From Streptomyces sp. TLI_146 (lineage in GTDB: Bacteria > Actinomycetota > Actinomycetes > Streptomycetales > Streptomycetaceae), in NCBI RefSeq assembly GCF_002846415.1, contig NZ_PJMX01000001.1, positions 6,262,001-6,326,000 of the forward strand: a stretch of 64,000 nt of DNA. Reading direction: 5' to 3'. The notes under the pieces are model-generated. The model was not told the DNA's origin and did not search any database. It was given only the letters and a program-made list of their open reading frames with translations. Below, in pieces: positions 41,776 through 51,226 of this stretch (position 1 is the stretch's first letter; each line of letters starts with the position of its first letter). The position numbers and the translations under genes are program-made.

Positions 41776-44700
41776 CTAACGCTCCTGGTTGTAGGTGTTA
41801 CTTGTGTCCGACCCCGCGCTGCGGCCCTGCTGCACGCCGCGGCGCAGGTTGCTCAACCTGCCGCGGACGTCCTCGGGAGCGCGGGAGACCTGTGGGCCGC
41901 CCTGCGGGGTCTGCTCGGCCGCGCCCTCGACCAGATTGGCCTTGGGCACCCGCCGGGGAAGTCCGGAGGGGGTGACCCCGCCGGCCTTCGGCTCACGCAG
42001 CTTCTCGGCCCGCGTCCAGCGCTCGTCGTTGGTCGAACGCCAGTCGTCGGTGGGCCCGTCGGTGGTGCCGGCGTCGGCGCCGTTCGCGGCTCCGGTGCCG
42101 TTCACGGTTCCGTTTGCGGTTCCGTTCACGGTCGCGGAGGCGGAGCCGGTGCCGTTGACGGGCCGGCGCTGCTGCTCGGGCTCGGGCCGCTGCGGTTCGG
42201 ACTTCTGCTGCGGCTCCTGGGCGGCGGGCTGCCAGTTCTGCTGGCTGCTGCCGCGCCTGGGCAGACCGGCGCCGGTCATCTGGTGGGAGGAGGCCGGGGT
42301 GGGGCCCGGACGGTCGAAGCCTACGTGCTCGCGGCCGCCCGCGGGAACGTCCGGAGCGGATTCCGCTTCCTCGTTCGCCTGCGGGTAGTCGGAGGTGTAG
42401 GAGTCCTGGTACGCGGTGTTCTGCGGCCACTCGCCCTGGTGGGGCGCGTCGCCGTAACCGCCGTCGTACTGCGGGCCGTCAGCCGCGGGCGCCTGGTAGG
42501 CGGCCTCCGCGTAGCCCTGGTCCGGGTAGCCGTTCTGCTGCTGGCCCTGCTGCTGTCCGTAGGACTCCTGCGGGTACGCGTCGGGGTAGTCCTGCGCGTA
42601 CTGCTGCTGCCCGTCGAACTGGTTGTCGTACGCGCCCTGCGGGGTGGTGTACGACTCGTCGAAGCCGCCCTCGTAGGACTGCTGCCGGCCGTACTGCTCG
42701 TCGTACGCGCCGCCCTGCTGCACACCGTCGACCTCGTCGCGGTAGAGCGGGCGGTCGCCGCCCTGCGCCTGGGCCTCCAGGGCCGCACGGCGCTCCTCGC
42801 GCATCAGCGAGCGGTTGACCGGGTCGAGCTGGAGGGCTTCGCCCTGCTCGCCCGTCTCGTAGCGGGAGTCGTCGAAGCCGAGCTCGGCGGCGGTGCGCAT
42901 GGCCGGGGCGGCCGGGGCCTCGAAGCCCTGCTGCTCCGGGATGATCTGCGAGACCGTGAAGTCGTCGCCGGGCAGCGGCTCGCCACCGCCACCGTGGGTG
43001 ATCGCGTCCGGGAGCATGACCAGCGAGGTGGTGCCCGCCTGCTCGCCGGAGGGGCGCAGCTGGACGCGGATGCCGTGCCGGTCGGACAGCCGCCCGACCA
43101 CGAACAGGCCCATGCGCTGCGAGACGGCGGCGTCCACGGTCGGCGGGTTGGCCAGCTTGTGGTTGATGTCCGCGAAGTCCTCGGCGGTGAGGCCGATGCC
43201 CTTGTCGTGGATCTCGATCATGACGCGACCGTCCGGGAGGCGGGTGGCCGTCACACGAACCTTGGTCTGCGGGGAGGAGAACGTCGTGGCGTTCTCCAGG
43301 AGCTCGGCGAGCAGGTGCACGAGGTCGGTCACGGCCTGGCCGTGGATCTCGCTCTCCGGCACACCGGTCAGCTCGATGCGCTCGTACGACTCCACCTCGG
43401 AGGAGGCGGCGCGCAGCACGTCGACCAGCGGGACCGGCTGGTTCCAGCGGCGGCCCGGCTCCTCGCCGGCGAGGACGAGGAGGTTCTCGCCGTTGCGGCG
43501 CATACGGGTCGCGAGGTGGTCCAGCTTGAAGAGGCTCTCCAGCTGGTCCGGGTCGGCCTCGTTGTTCTCCAGGTCGGTGATGAGGGTCAGCTGGCCCTCG
43601 ATCAGGGACTGGTTGCGGCGCGACAGGTTGGTGAAGATCGCGTTGACGTTCCCTCGCAGGAGCGCCTGCTCGGCGGCGAGCCGGACGGCCTCGCGGTGGA
43701 CCTGGTCGAAGGCGCGGGCGACTTCGCCGATCTCGTCCGTGGAGGTGATCGGGATGGGCTCGACCCGGGTGTCGACCCGGCCGGGCTCGGTGCGCGAGAG
43801 CTGGTCGACGAGCATCGGCAGTCGCGTTTCGGCCACCTCGAAGGCGGCGGAGCGCAGCCGGCGCATCGAGCGGCTCATCTGGCGGGCCACCATGCCGGCC
43901 AGGATGAAGGCGGCGAGCAGCGAGACCACGACGATCGCGCCGTTGAGGTACGCGGAGTCCTTGGCGTCGTCGGCGATCTGACCGGCCTCGTTCACCGCCT
44001 TGGTGACGAGCTCCTGCTCGATCTCGGTGTAGCCGTCGAACTTGGCGGTGGAGGCGGCCATCCAGGCGTCGGGCGTGATGCCCTGGGCCTTGAGCTGCTT
44101 GGCGCTCTGGCCCTCGCCGATCGCGGCGGCCATGCTGTTGAAGGGCGAGCCGTCGCGGGCCGGGGCGGCACCGATGCGCGGGCCGTCGTCGGCCTGCTGG
44201 CGCACCGCGGGAAGGTCCTTGGCGGCCTGGGCGGCCTTGGCCTCCATGACCTGCTTCAGATGGGCGCTGTCCTCGTCCGTACCACCGGCGTCGAACTCGC
44301 CGAGGGCGATGAACTCCAGGTAGTTGTACGAGTTGAACGCCTTGACCTGCATCTGGAAGGTCTTGGGGTCCTCGCTCGGCCGCATGATGAGGTGCAGACC
44401 GATGGAACGCTGCAGCGACTCGGCGGCCTTGGCGAGGTCGACCGCGTACACCATGCGGCCGTAGCTGGTGATGTTGCCGGTGCCGAGGCCGAGCTCGTTG
44501 GAGAACGTGCTCAGGTAGTGGGGGACCGCGGTGTAGCCCTCTTCGGTGAGCACCGGGTTCTTCGCCTCGACGCCCTTGGCGTAGGCGGTCTTGCGCAGCT
44601 GGTCGAGGTTCTTCTCGGCCTCGCGGACCTTGGTCAGACGGCGCTGGAGGCTCGCCGTGTCCGGCATGCCCTTGACCTCGTCGTCGAACTTGGCGCGGGC

Positions 44701-45141
44701 CGCGTCCGAGGCGGCGTACGCCTTGTTGATGACCTCGTCGTCGCGCTTGTTCTGGAGCAGGGGGCGAGCGGTGAGGTCACGCTCGTTGAGCAGGGCCTGG
44801 CCGTACTCCGAGGCGGCGCGCACGATGTTCGCCGTCTTCTCGGCGTCACGGGCGTCGCGCCAGGTGGATATGGAGTTCTTGACCTCGAAGCCGCCCATGA
44901 CGAGGCCGACGAGGACGGGGATGAGGAGGATGGCGTTCAGACGGGTGGCCACCCGCCAGTTGCGCGGCGAGAACTTGCTCTGGCTGCCGGAGTCGGGGCC
45001 CGCGGCAGGACCGGCGCCCTTGCCCGCGCCCTTGCCCCCGGAGGGGGTCGGCAGCTCGTCCGGCGTCGCCGCACTGCGCTGCGGCGGGGTGAAGTTGCCC
45101 CGCGCCTGCTGCGTCGCGGAGCTCGTCGTGCTTCGCCTCAC
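41776..45141 (-). CDS. cvnA: Conservon sensor histidine-kinase-like protein (CvnA), copy 1
   Basis: This 1121-residue membrane protein has an N-terminal membrane segment (about 69-87), an external sensing domain of nitrate/nitrite (NIT) type, a second segment (about 397-417) and a HAMP linker. A dimerisation region with LFKLDHLATRMRRNGENLLV near residue 540 follows, then a GHKL ATPase domain (LLENATTFSSPQTKV near 617; EIHDKGIGL; GLFVVGRLSDRHG). A long Pro/Gln/Gly/Tyr-rich disordered tail runs from about residue 710. CvnA proteins are thought to sense an external signal and act through CvnB-D. The GTG start at 45141 is preceded by GAGAGG. Confidence 0.92.
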   Translation of the reverse strand: MRRSTTSSATQQARGNFTPPQRSAATPDELPTPSGGKGAGKGAGPAAGPDSGSQSKFSPRNWRVATRLNAILLIPVLVGLVMGGFEVKNSISTWRDARDAEKTANIVRAASEYGQALLNERDLTARPLLQNKRDDEVINKAYAASDAARAKFDDEVKGMPDTASLQRRLTKVREAEKNLDQLRKTAYAKGVEAKNPVLTEEGYTAVPHYLSTFSNELGLGTGNITSYGRMVYAVDLAKAAESLQRSIGLHLIMRPSEDPKTFQMQVKAFNSYNYLEFIALGEFDAGGTDEDSAHLKQVMEAKAAQAAKDLPAVRQQADDGPRIGAAPARDGSPFNSMAAAIGEGQSAKQLKAQGITPDAWMAASTAKFDGYTEIEQELVTKAVNEAGQIADDAKDSAYLNGAIVVVSLLAAFILAGMVARQMSRSMRRLRSAAFEVAETRLPMLVDQLSRTEPGRVDTRVEPIPITSTDEIGEVARAFDQVHREAVRLAAEQALLRGNVNAIFTNLSRRNQSLIEGQLTLITDLENNEADPDQLESLFKLDHLATRMRRNGENLLVLAGEEPGRRWNQPVPLVDVLRAASSEVESYERIELTGVPESEIHGQAVTDLVHLLAELLENATTFSSPQTKVRVTATRLPDGRVMIEIHDKGIGLTAEDFADINHKLANPPTVDAAVSQRMGLFVVGRLSDRHGIRVQLRPSGEQAGTTSLVMLPDAITHGGGGEPLPGDDFTVSQIIPEQQGFEAPAAPAMRTAAELGFDDSRYETGEQGEALQLDPVNRSLMREERRAALEAQAQGGDRPLYRDEVDGVQQGGAYDEQYGRQQSYEGGFDESYTTPQGAYDNQFDGQQQYAQDYPDAYPQESYGQQQGQQQNGYPDQGYAEAAYQAPAADGPQYDGGYGDAPHQGEWPQNTAYQDSYTSDYPQANEEAESAPDVPAGGREHVGFDRPGPTPASSHQMTGAGLPRRGSSQQNWQPAAQEPQQKSEPQRPEPEQQRRPVNGTGSASATVNGTANGTVNGTGAANGADAGTTDGPTDDWRSTNDERWTRAEKLREPKAGGVTPSGLPRRVPKANLVEGAAEQTPQGGPQVSRAPEDVRGRLSNLRRGVQQGRSAGSDTSNTYNQER

Positions 45142-45481
45142 TCGACCAACAACCTCTCGGCGCCGGCACCTCTCGCGGTGTGCCTTTAAATGTTCTGAGC
45201 CGTACTACTCGGGAGTTCGTCGAATTCCAGCACGCCAGGGGGGTCCGTTCCAAACAGCTGGAATGAGGGGTTCCGAGTGGCACACGCCTCAGATAAAACG
45301 GGCATAAAGAGCGAGCCCCGCCAAAAGACGGGGCCGATGTGAGCGCAGCGACACCGTGTGAACGCGGCGGGTGTCCGTGACGTGGGAATTCTCTGTCGAA
45401 ACGTTATGAACACAGGGGCGGATCGTGTCAAAGGACACAGTCCGCCCCCGTTCGTCTACGACAACTGCCGTATGGCCCCGA
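45142..45481. other. Intergenic region between the two conservons (340 bp)
   Basis: No gene is seen. Near the cvnA start lies GAATTCCAGCAC (45222-45233), shared with the second conservon promoter region. GCCCCG-N8-CGGGGC (45315-45334) and the terminator of the second conservon (45415-45448) occupy the rest. The A/T content is higher than in the surrounding genes. Confidence 0.6.
45415..45448 (-). terminator. Terminator after conservon 2
   Basis: GGGGCGGA (45415-45422) pairs with TCCGCCCC (45441-45448), and inner TGTC/GACA around AAAG extend the stem. It lies about 34 bp beyond the cvnD stop on the minus strand. Confidence 0.75.
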
Positions 45482-46063
45482 CTACTTGAGTCGTGCCATC
45501 AGCGCATGCTCGACCAGGGTGATCAGCGCGCTCTTCGCATCGCCGCGATGGCGGGCGTCGGTCGTGATGATCGGGGTGTCCGGACCGATCTGCAGCGCCT
45601 CGCGGACCTCGTCCGGCGTGTACGGCTGGTGGCCGTCGAAGCCGTTCAGCGCGATCACGAACGGCAGGCCGCTGTTCTCGAAGTAGTCGACCGCGGGGAA
45701 GCAGTCGGCCAGGCGCCGGGTGTCCACCAGGACCACGGCGCCGATCGCGCCGCGGACCAGGTCGTCCCACATGAACCAGAAGCGGTCCTGGCCGGGGGTG
45801 CCGAACAGGTACAGGATCAGGTCCTGGTCCAGGGTGATGCGGCCGAAGTCCATGGCCACCGTGGTGGTGGTCTTGTCCCCGGTGTGGGTGAGGTCGTCGA
45901 TGCCCGCGGACGCGGACGTCATGACGGCCTCGGTGCGCAGCGGGTTGATCTCCGAGACGGCGCCCACGAACGTGGTCTTGCCCACGCCGAAGCCGCCCGC
46001 CACCACGATCTTCGCGGAGGTGGTCGACCGTCCCGCTCCGCTGCTAGAGCTTGCGAAGTCCAC
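45482..46063 (-). CDS. cvnD: Conservon Ras/MglA-like GTPase (CvnD), copy 2
   Basis: This 193-residue GTPase has the same P-loop and switch motifs as copy 1 and differs at residues 8 and 11, one residue near 182 and the last residue. Such near identity next to diverged sensors suggests recent duplication or gene conversion and possible exchange of partners. It overlaps cvnC by 20 bp, as in copy 1. Confidence 0.93.
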   Translation of the reverse strand: MDFASSSSGAGRSTTSAKIVVAGGFGVGKTTFVGAVSEINPLRTEAVMTSASAGIDDLTHTGDKTTTTVAMDFGRITLDQDLILYLFGTPGQDRFWFMWDDLVRGAIGAVVLVDTRRLADCFPAVDYFENSGLPFVIALNGFDGHQPYTPDEVREALQIGPDTPIITTDARHRGDAKSALITLVEHALMARLK

Positions 46064-46451
46064 TGAGCACCCTTTCGAGCAGCGTCACATCCGGCGTGCC
46101 GCCGGCCTCTCCATTGCCCGGCTGGTGGATCGCCACCATGCCGGCCTCCGCCAGGTCGGCGACAAGAATCCGGGCCACGCCGAGCGGCATCTGCAGCAGC
46201 GCCGAGACCTCCGCCACCGACTTCACCTCGCGGCACAGGTGGCAGATCCGCTGGTGCTCCGGGAGCAGCGTGGCCAGGTGCGCCGGGTCCGCGGTCGTGC
46301 TGACCAGGGCCTCGATGGCGAGCTGGTAGCGCGGCCGGGTCCGGCCGCCCGTCATGGCGTACGGGCGGACCAGCGGCTGGTCGCCTTCACTGTCGTAGTG
46401 CGCGTCGTGCAGAGCGCCGTACGAATCGTGTGAGGCGGGTGGCGGGGTCAT
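46044..46451 (-). CDS. cvnC: Conservon DUF742 protein (CvnC), copy 2
   Basis: This 135-residue protein starts MTPPPASHDSYGALHDAHYD, has a short linker and then the DUF742 domain (LVRPYAMTGGRTRPRYQLAI, PDVTLLERVLSGLRKL). It lacks the long Pro/Gln tract of copy 1. ATG 46451 is preceded by GGAGG. It lies between cvnB and cvnD as in copy 1. Confidence 0.92.
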   Translation of the reverse strand: MTPPPASHDSYGALHDAHYDSEGDQPLVRPYAMTGGRTRPRYQLAIEALVSTTADPAHLATLLPEHQRICHLCREVKSVAEVSALLQMPLGVARILVADLAEAGMVAIHQPGNGEAGGTPDVTLLERVLSGLRKL

Positions 46452-46563
46452 GGATCCTCCGGGCGGGACAGCAGGGACAGCGAGTGTCTTCGAGCCGTCG
46501 GCTGTGGCCGGTGGGGGGCGGGGTGCGGCCGGACGGTGGGTTCTGACTGAGGAGTGGGGTGCC

Positions 46564-46986
46564 TCAGTGGAGCAGGCTCCCCTGGAGCTCGGCTCGCAGA
46601 TCCGGGGTGAGGACGGAGCCCGCGCGGTCGACCAGGAGGGCCATCTCGTAACCGACCAGGCCGATGTCGCACTCGGGGTGGGCGAGCACGGCCAGCGAGG
46701 AGCCGTCGGAGACGGACATGAGGAAGAGGAAGCCGCGCTCCATCTCCACCACGGTCTGGGCGACGGTCCCGCCCTCGAAGATCCGGGACGCACCCGCGGT
46801 CAGCGAGGTGAGACCGGACGCCACGGCCGCGAGCTGGTCGGCCCGGTCCCGCGGAAAACCTTCTGACATGGCAAGCAGGAGTCCGTCGGCAGAAACCACC
46901 ACTGTGTGGGACACCCCGGGGGTGTTGTCCACGAAGTTGGTGATCAACCAGTTCAGATTCTGCGCCGCCTGGCTCATCTGACTCAA
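46564..46986 (-). CDS. cvnB: Conservon roadblock/LC7 protein (CvnB), copy 2
   Basis: This 140-residue protein is nearly identical to copy 1. The TTG at 46986 stands directly after the cvnA stop and has AGGAG six bases upstream; ATG 46977 is the alternative that gives MSQAAQNLNW. A DNA stretch of roughly 75 bp at the 5' end is identical between the two copies, which is unusually high for paralogues and supports recent exchange. Confidence 0.92.
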   Translation of the reverse strand: MSQMSQAAQNLNWLITNFVDNTPGVSHTVVVSADGLLLAMSEGFPRDRADQLAAVASGLTSLTAGASRIFEGGTVAQTVVEMERGFLFLMSVSDGSSLAVLAHPECDIGLVGYEMALLVDRAGSVLTPDLRAELQGSLLH

Positions 46987-49900
46987 CTATCGCTCCTGCT
47001 GGTGAGTGGGGTCCATCGAGAAACTGCCGGTCGACGGGCCGTTTCCGGCCTGCCGCCCCTGCTGGATACCCCGGCGGAGATTGGTCAGGCGGCCGCGCAC
47101 GTCGTCGGGCGCACGCGAGACCTGGGGGCCTGCCTGGTTCTGCTGCTGCTGTGCGGTGCCCGCGACCAGATTGGCACGCGGGACCCGCTTGGGCAGACCG
47201 GAAGTGGTGACACCGCCGGCGGCGGGCTTGCGGGCCCGCTCGGCCTGGCGGACGAGTTCGTCGTTGGGCGAGGGCCGCCAGGAGCTGTTGCCCGGTGCGC
47301 CGTTGCCGGCGGCGCCGTTGGCGTCCCGCTGGACGGGCGCCGGGCGGCGCTCGGCGGGCGGCTGCTGCGCCGCGGCCGGGGGCTGCGCCGGACGCATGCC
47401 CTGCTGGGGTCCGCCCTGGTTGCCCTGGTTGCCCTGGCCCTGGACGCCCGGTGCGGGCTGTCCCGGCTGCTGGCCGTTCTGACCGCCCTGCTGCCCGTGG
47501 AACCAGTTGGTCTCCAGGGTGTCGTACAGCGGCGTACGGCCGTCACCGGCGTTCGGCGCCGGCGGCAGGGCCTCGGGCTGCTGCTGCGGCAGGTTCCCGG
47601 CGGCCGGACGCGGCTGCTGGTTCTGCCGGGGCTGCTGCGGCGCCTGGTACTGCTGGGGCTGCGGCTGCTGCGGCTGCTGCGGCTGCGGCTGCGGGGCGCG
47701 CGGCGCGTCGAAGTCCGGCCGGGCGTACTGACCGGTGCTCTGGCCGCTGTTCTGACCGTTGCCGGGACCGGCGTTCTGACCGGGCCGGTCGTACGTGCCG
47801 GGCCGCTCGAACTGTCCGGTCTGCGACGGGTTCTGGGCACCCTGCGGCGCGCCGAAGACATCCGGGCGCACGAACTGGCCGGTGGACGAGGGGTCCTGGC
47901 CGGCGGGAGGCGGTCCGTCGAAGTCCGGGCGGGCGAACTCGGCCGTGGAGCCGGGGCCCTGCCGGTCGTCGAGCTGCGGCCGGGGGTACTGCCCGGTGTG
48001 CTGCTCGGCTTCCTCGTGGCCGCGCGGGCCGTCCTGCGCGGCCTGCTCGTTGCCCCAGCTCGCGGCCTGCGGGCGCTGCGGGGCGCCGCCGGGCAGCTCG
48101 GCGCGCGGGGCGCCGGGCGGCGGGGTCAGCGGGCGGTCGCCGCGGCGCGGGGCCGGGGGCTGCTGGGCCGGGGTGCTGGTGCCGAAGGCGCCGCCCTGGC
48201 CGAAGCCGCCCTGGTTCTGGCCCTGGCGGGGCTGCTGGGCGCCGCCGTCGCGCGGGGGCAGCGCGGCACGCGGACCGGCTCCGCCGGCCACCGCGCCGCG
48301 CGGGGCGCCCGCGCCGAGCCGTCCGTTGCCACCGCTGCCGGCCGGGCCGCTGCCGAGCGCACCGGCGAGACCGGCGCGGGCACCGGGGCCCGGGGTCACG
48401 CCGGGACGGCCGGCACCGGGGCCCGCCGGGCCCTGGCCCTGGGGGCCGCCGGGCTTGCCCGGGGCCTTCTTGCCGCCCTGGGCGACGTCGACGGGCAGCA
48501 TGACGAGCGCCGTCGTACCGCCGGAGTCGGAGGGGCGCAGCTGGATGCGGATGCCGTGTCGCAGGGACAGGCGGCCGACCACGAACAGACCCATGCGGCG
48601 CGAGACCGAGACGTCCACGGTGGGCGGCGACGCGAGCCGCTCGTTGATCGCGGCGAGGTCCTCGGGGGAGAGGCCGATGCCGGTGTCGTGGATCTCGACC
48701 AGGACGCGGCCGTCGGGCAGCGCGTGACCGGTGACGCGGACCTTGGTCTGCGGCGAGGAGAAGGAGGTCGCGTTCTCCAGGAGCTCGGCGAGCAGGTGCA
48801 CGAGGTCGTTGACCACGCGGCCGGCGACGTCGGTGGCGGGCACGGCCGCCAGCTCGATGCGCTCGTACTGCTCCACCTCGGAGGCGGCGGCGCGGAGCAC
48901 GTCGACCAGCGGGACCGGGCGGGTCCAGCGGCGGCCGGGCTCCTCACCGGCGAGGACGAGGAGGTTCTCGCCGTTCCGGCGCATACGGGTCGCGAGGTGG
49001 TCGAGCTTGAAGAGCGAGGAGAGCTGGTCCGGGTCGGCCTCGCGGGACTCCAGTTCGGAGATGAGCGAGAGCTGGCGCTGGATGAGGCCCTGCGAGCGGC
49101 GCGAGAGGTTGGTGAACATCGCGTTGACGTTGCCTCGCAGAAGGGCCTGCTCGGCGGCGAGTCGTACGGCCTCGCGGTGCACGTCGTCGAAGGCCGCGGC
49201 CACCTGGCCGATCTCGTCCCGGGAGTGCACGCCGACCGACTCCACGGACGTGTCGACGTCCTGCGGGTCGGACTCGGAGAGCTGCTTGACGAGCTCGGGC
49301 AGCCGGTCCTGGGCGACCCGGGTGGCGGTGTCCTGGAGGCGCCGCAGCGAGCGGATCATGGACCGGGCCACGACGAACGCGCCGACCAGCGAGACGCCGA
49401 GGACGATGAGGATCAGGGCACCGTTGAGGATCGCCTCGCGCTGCGACTGGTCGCGCAGCTCGCGGGCCTTCTGCTCCATCTCGCCGAGCAGGGTCTGCTC
49501 GATCGTCTTCATCTGGTTGATCTTGTTGGAGTCCTGGTCGTACCAGTCGAGGTACGAGCGCTTGGTCTCCGTGGCGAGGCCGCCCTTGAGGACGCGCTGG
49601 GAGTACGCGTTGGCCGCGGTGATCTCCGAGTTGCCCTTGTCGAGCGGGGCCATCAGCTCTTCGGGGTTGCCGTGGTTGCTCTCGTAGACGATCGAGAACG
49701 ACGACAGCTCCTGGCGCTCGCCGTCCGCCGCGGACTTGGCGTAGAGGCGGTCGGACTCGGCGAGCGTGCCGCTCTTGTCCTTGGTCGCGGGGAGCGCGGC
49801 GGCGATGATCGCGCGCTGGATGGAGGCGTACTCCTTGGCGGAGGAGAACGCGGCCAGCGCACGGGTGCGCTTGATCATCTCCGGGTTGGAGGTGGCCTGC

Positions 49901-50643
49901 GCCATGTCCTGGGAGAGGCTGAGGAGGCCGCGGATGAGGCGGCTGTAGCCCTCGACGGTCTGGGAGTCCGAGACGTCGCCGTGGTAGGCGCTCTTGCGGA
50001 TGTTGTCGAGGTCCTGGAGCTGGATCGCGATGGCCGTGACGTTGCGGCGGATCGACTCCAGGGCGTCGTCGTTGTCCGGGTTGTCGACGTCCTGGGTGGC
50101 CGTCATGAACGACTGCTTGACCCGGTCGGTCGTGCCCCGCGCCGTCTGGACCATGTCCGCGCCGGTGTCGGTGGCCAGCGGGCCCGCCGACTTGTCGCGC
50201 TCCTCCTGGAGCGCGGCGGCCAGCTCGGTGGCCTGCTTGGTCATGTCGGTGAGCAGCTGCATGTGGTCGAGCTGCTTCATGTCGTTCATCGACTGGTTGA
50301 TGCGCAGCCCGCCGAGGGTGGTCGCGGCGACCACGGGCAGGGTGAGGAGCGCGACCAGGCGGGTGGAGATGCGCCAGTTGCGCAGGGCTATTCGCGACCC
50401 GGTGTCCACGGCAGGCTTCGGCTTCGGCGCGGCCGACGGCTTCTCACCGCCCGCGGCGGAGCGGCCGGTCGGGCCGGAGGGGCCGCCGGTGTCGTCGCCG
50501 CCCGGTGAAGGAGCGGACGGATTCTGGGTGGCCCGGGGGTTCTGGGCGTGCTGGGGCGAGGAACTGACTGATGTGGGGCCAGTCCCGCCGTGCGGCTCCT
50601 GCTCCGCCGCAGCGCTGCCATCCCTCTTGAAACGTCCCTGCAC
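46987..50643 (-). CDS. cvnA: Conservon sensor histidine-kinase-like protein (CvnA), copy 2
   Basis: This 1218-residue sensor has a charged, Ser/Pro-rich N-terminal 90 residues, membrane segments at about 91-112 (TRLVALLTLPVVAATTLGGL) and 404-426, a NIT-like external domain between them, HAMP, LFKLDHLATRMRRNGENLLV and a GHKL ATPase (LLENATSFSSPQTKVRVTGH near 624). A disordered tail of about 500 residues (720-1218) is full of PQQPQ-type runs. The external domain is poorly similar to that of copy 1, so the signals likely differ. GTG 50643 is chosen because the GAGGTTG before it resembles the site before copy 1; the frame is open to 51000. Confidence 0.9.
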   Translation of the reverse strand: MQGRFKRDGSAAAEQEPHGGTGPTSVSSSPQHAQNPRATQNPSAPSPGGDDTGGPSGPTGRSAAGGEKPSAAPKPKPAVDTGSRIALRNWRISTRLVALLTLPVVAATTLGGLRINQSMNDMKQLDHMQLLTDMTKQATELAAALQEERDKSAGPLATDTGADMVQTARGTTDRVKQSFMTATQDVDNPDNDDALESIRRNVTAIAIQLQDLDNIRKSAYHGDVSDSQTVEGYSRLIRGLLSLSQDMAQATSNPEMIKRTRALAAFSSAKEYASIQRAIIAAALPATKDKSGTLAESDRLYAKSAADGERQELSSFSIVYESNHGNPEELMAPLDKGNSEITAANAYSQRVLKGGLATETKRSYLDWYDQDSNKINQMKTIEQTLLGEMEQKARELRDQSQREAILNGALILIVLGVSLVGAFVVARSMIRSLRRLQDTATRVAQDRLPELVKQLSESDPQDVDTSVESVGVHSRDEIGQVAAAFDDVHREAVRLAAEQALLRGNVNAMFTNLSRRSQGLIQRQLSLISELESREADPDQLSSLFKLDHLATRMRRNGENLLVLAGEEPGRRWTRPVPLVDVLRAAASEVEQYERIELAAVPATDVAGRVVNDLVHLLAELLENATSFSSPQTKVRVTGHALPDGRVLVEIHDTGIGLSPEDLAAINERLASPPTVDVSVSRRMGLFVVGRLSLRHGIRIQLRPSDSGGTTALVMLPVDVAQGGKKAPGKPGGPQGQGPAGPGAGRPGVTPGPGARAGLAGALGSGPAGSGGNGRLGAGAPRGAVAGGAGPRAALPPRDGGAQQPRQGQNQGGFGQGGAFGTSTPAQQPPAPRRGDRPLTPPPGAPRAELPGGAPQRPQAASWGNEQAAQDGPRGHEEAEQHTGQYPRPQLDDRQGPGSTAEFARPDFDGPPPAGQDPSSTGQFVRPDVFGAPQGAQNPSQTGQFERPGTYDRPGQNAGPGNGQNSGQSTGQYARPDFDAPRAPQPQPQQPQQPQPQQYQAPQQPRQNQQPRPAAGNLPQQQPEALPPAPNAGDGRTPLYDTLETNWFHGQQGGQNGQQPGQPAPGVQGQGNQGNQGGPQQGMRPAQPPAAAQQPPAERRPAPVQRDANGAAGNGAPGNSSWRPSPNDELVRQAERARKPAAGGVTTSGLPKRVPRANLVAGTAQQQQNQAGPQVSRAPDDVRGRLTNLRRGIQQGRQAGNGPSTGSFSMDPTHQQER

Positions 50644-51226
50644 TAGCGTCGCAACCTCTGGACCAGGCGTCCCCCGCTCTGAACGGAAGGGACGGTGTCG
50701 GCGTCGTGGGGCAAGTGTGCGCCCCATGTGTTGGTCGTGAGTGACCGGCGCTTGTTGGTCTCCCCCTCCCCGCCGCCACTCGGCGCTGCGTTGCGCCCTT
50801 GCGCGCCGGTCAGTGACCCGCGGCGGTGCGTGGAATTCCAGCACAGTGCCGGATCTCCAACAAGGCCCGCGTACCGGGCTGTGACCTGAGTGACACATTG
50901 TGATGGGCAGGTCACGAGCCGTAGAAACCATGCACGGATGAATCGGACTTTTACCCACGAGTCGCTTACGTGGGAGTCGTGACCCAGTCGCCATGATCAA
51001 GAGCGGAATGGAGGGTTCAGTGGTGCAATGTCCGTTTCGATGGCCGGAATTGACGGGGCGTAATGCCCGAATTGTTTACCAACTCGTGAGCAAACTCACA
51101 CGATGATCGTCGCCTCTACGGCCGTTTGCCGGGAATTCGAATGTTTAGCCTGACGCTTTACAGGGATGGCCAATCCGACAACCGGCGCCGCCGCGCGCCC
51201 CGCAACCGACAGGGTTCGAACGGCAG
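50644..51226. other. Intergenic region upstream of conservon 2 (583 bp)
   Basis: No convincing gene is seen here. GAATTCCAGCAC (50833-50844) matches the conservon 1 promoter region. TTGTTGGAGATCC nearby on the minus strand may supply a -35. Small palindromes GTGAG-CAAA-CTCAC (51086-51099) and GGGC-GTAAT-GCCC precede the small ORF. The region is richer in A/T than the genes. Confidence 0.55.

Noticed and set aside
41692..45189. A + strand open frame of 1165 codons opposite cvnA copy 1
   Set aside because: It lies entirely antisense to a gene with clear domains; its Arg/Gly/Val-rich product has no domain pattern. High G/C at third positions removes antisense stops.
46906..50508. A + strand open frame of 1200 codons opposite cvnA copy 2
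   Set aside because: Same explanation as for copy 1; it has low-complexity composition and no ribosome site. Both copies having one follows from shared composition, not from a gene.
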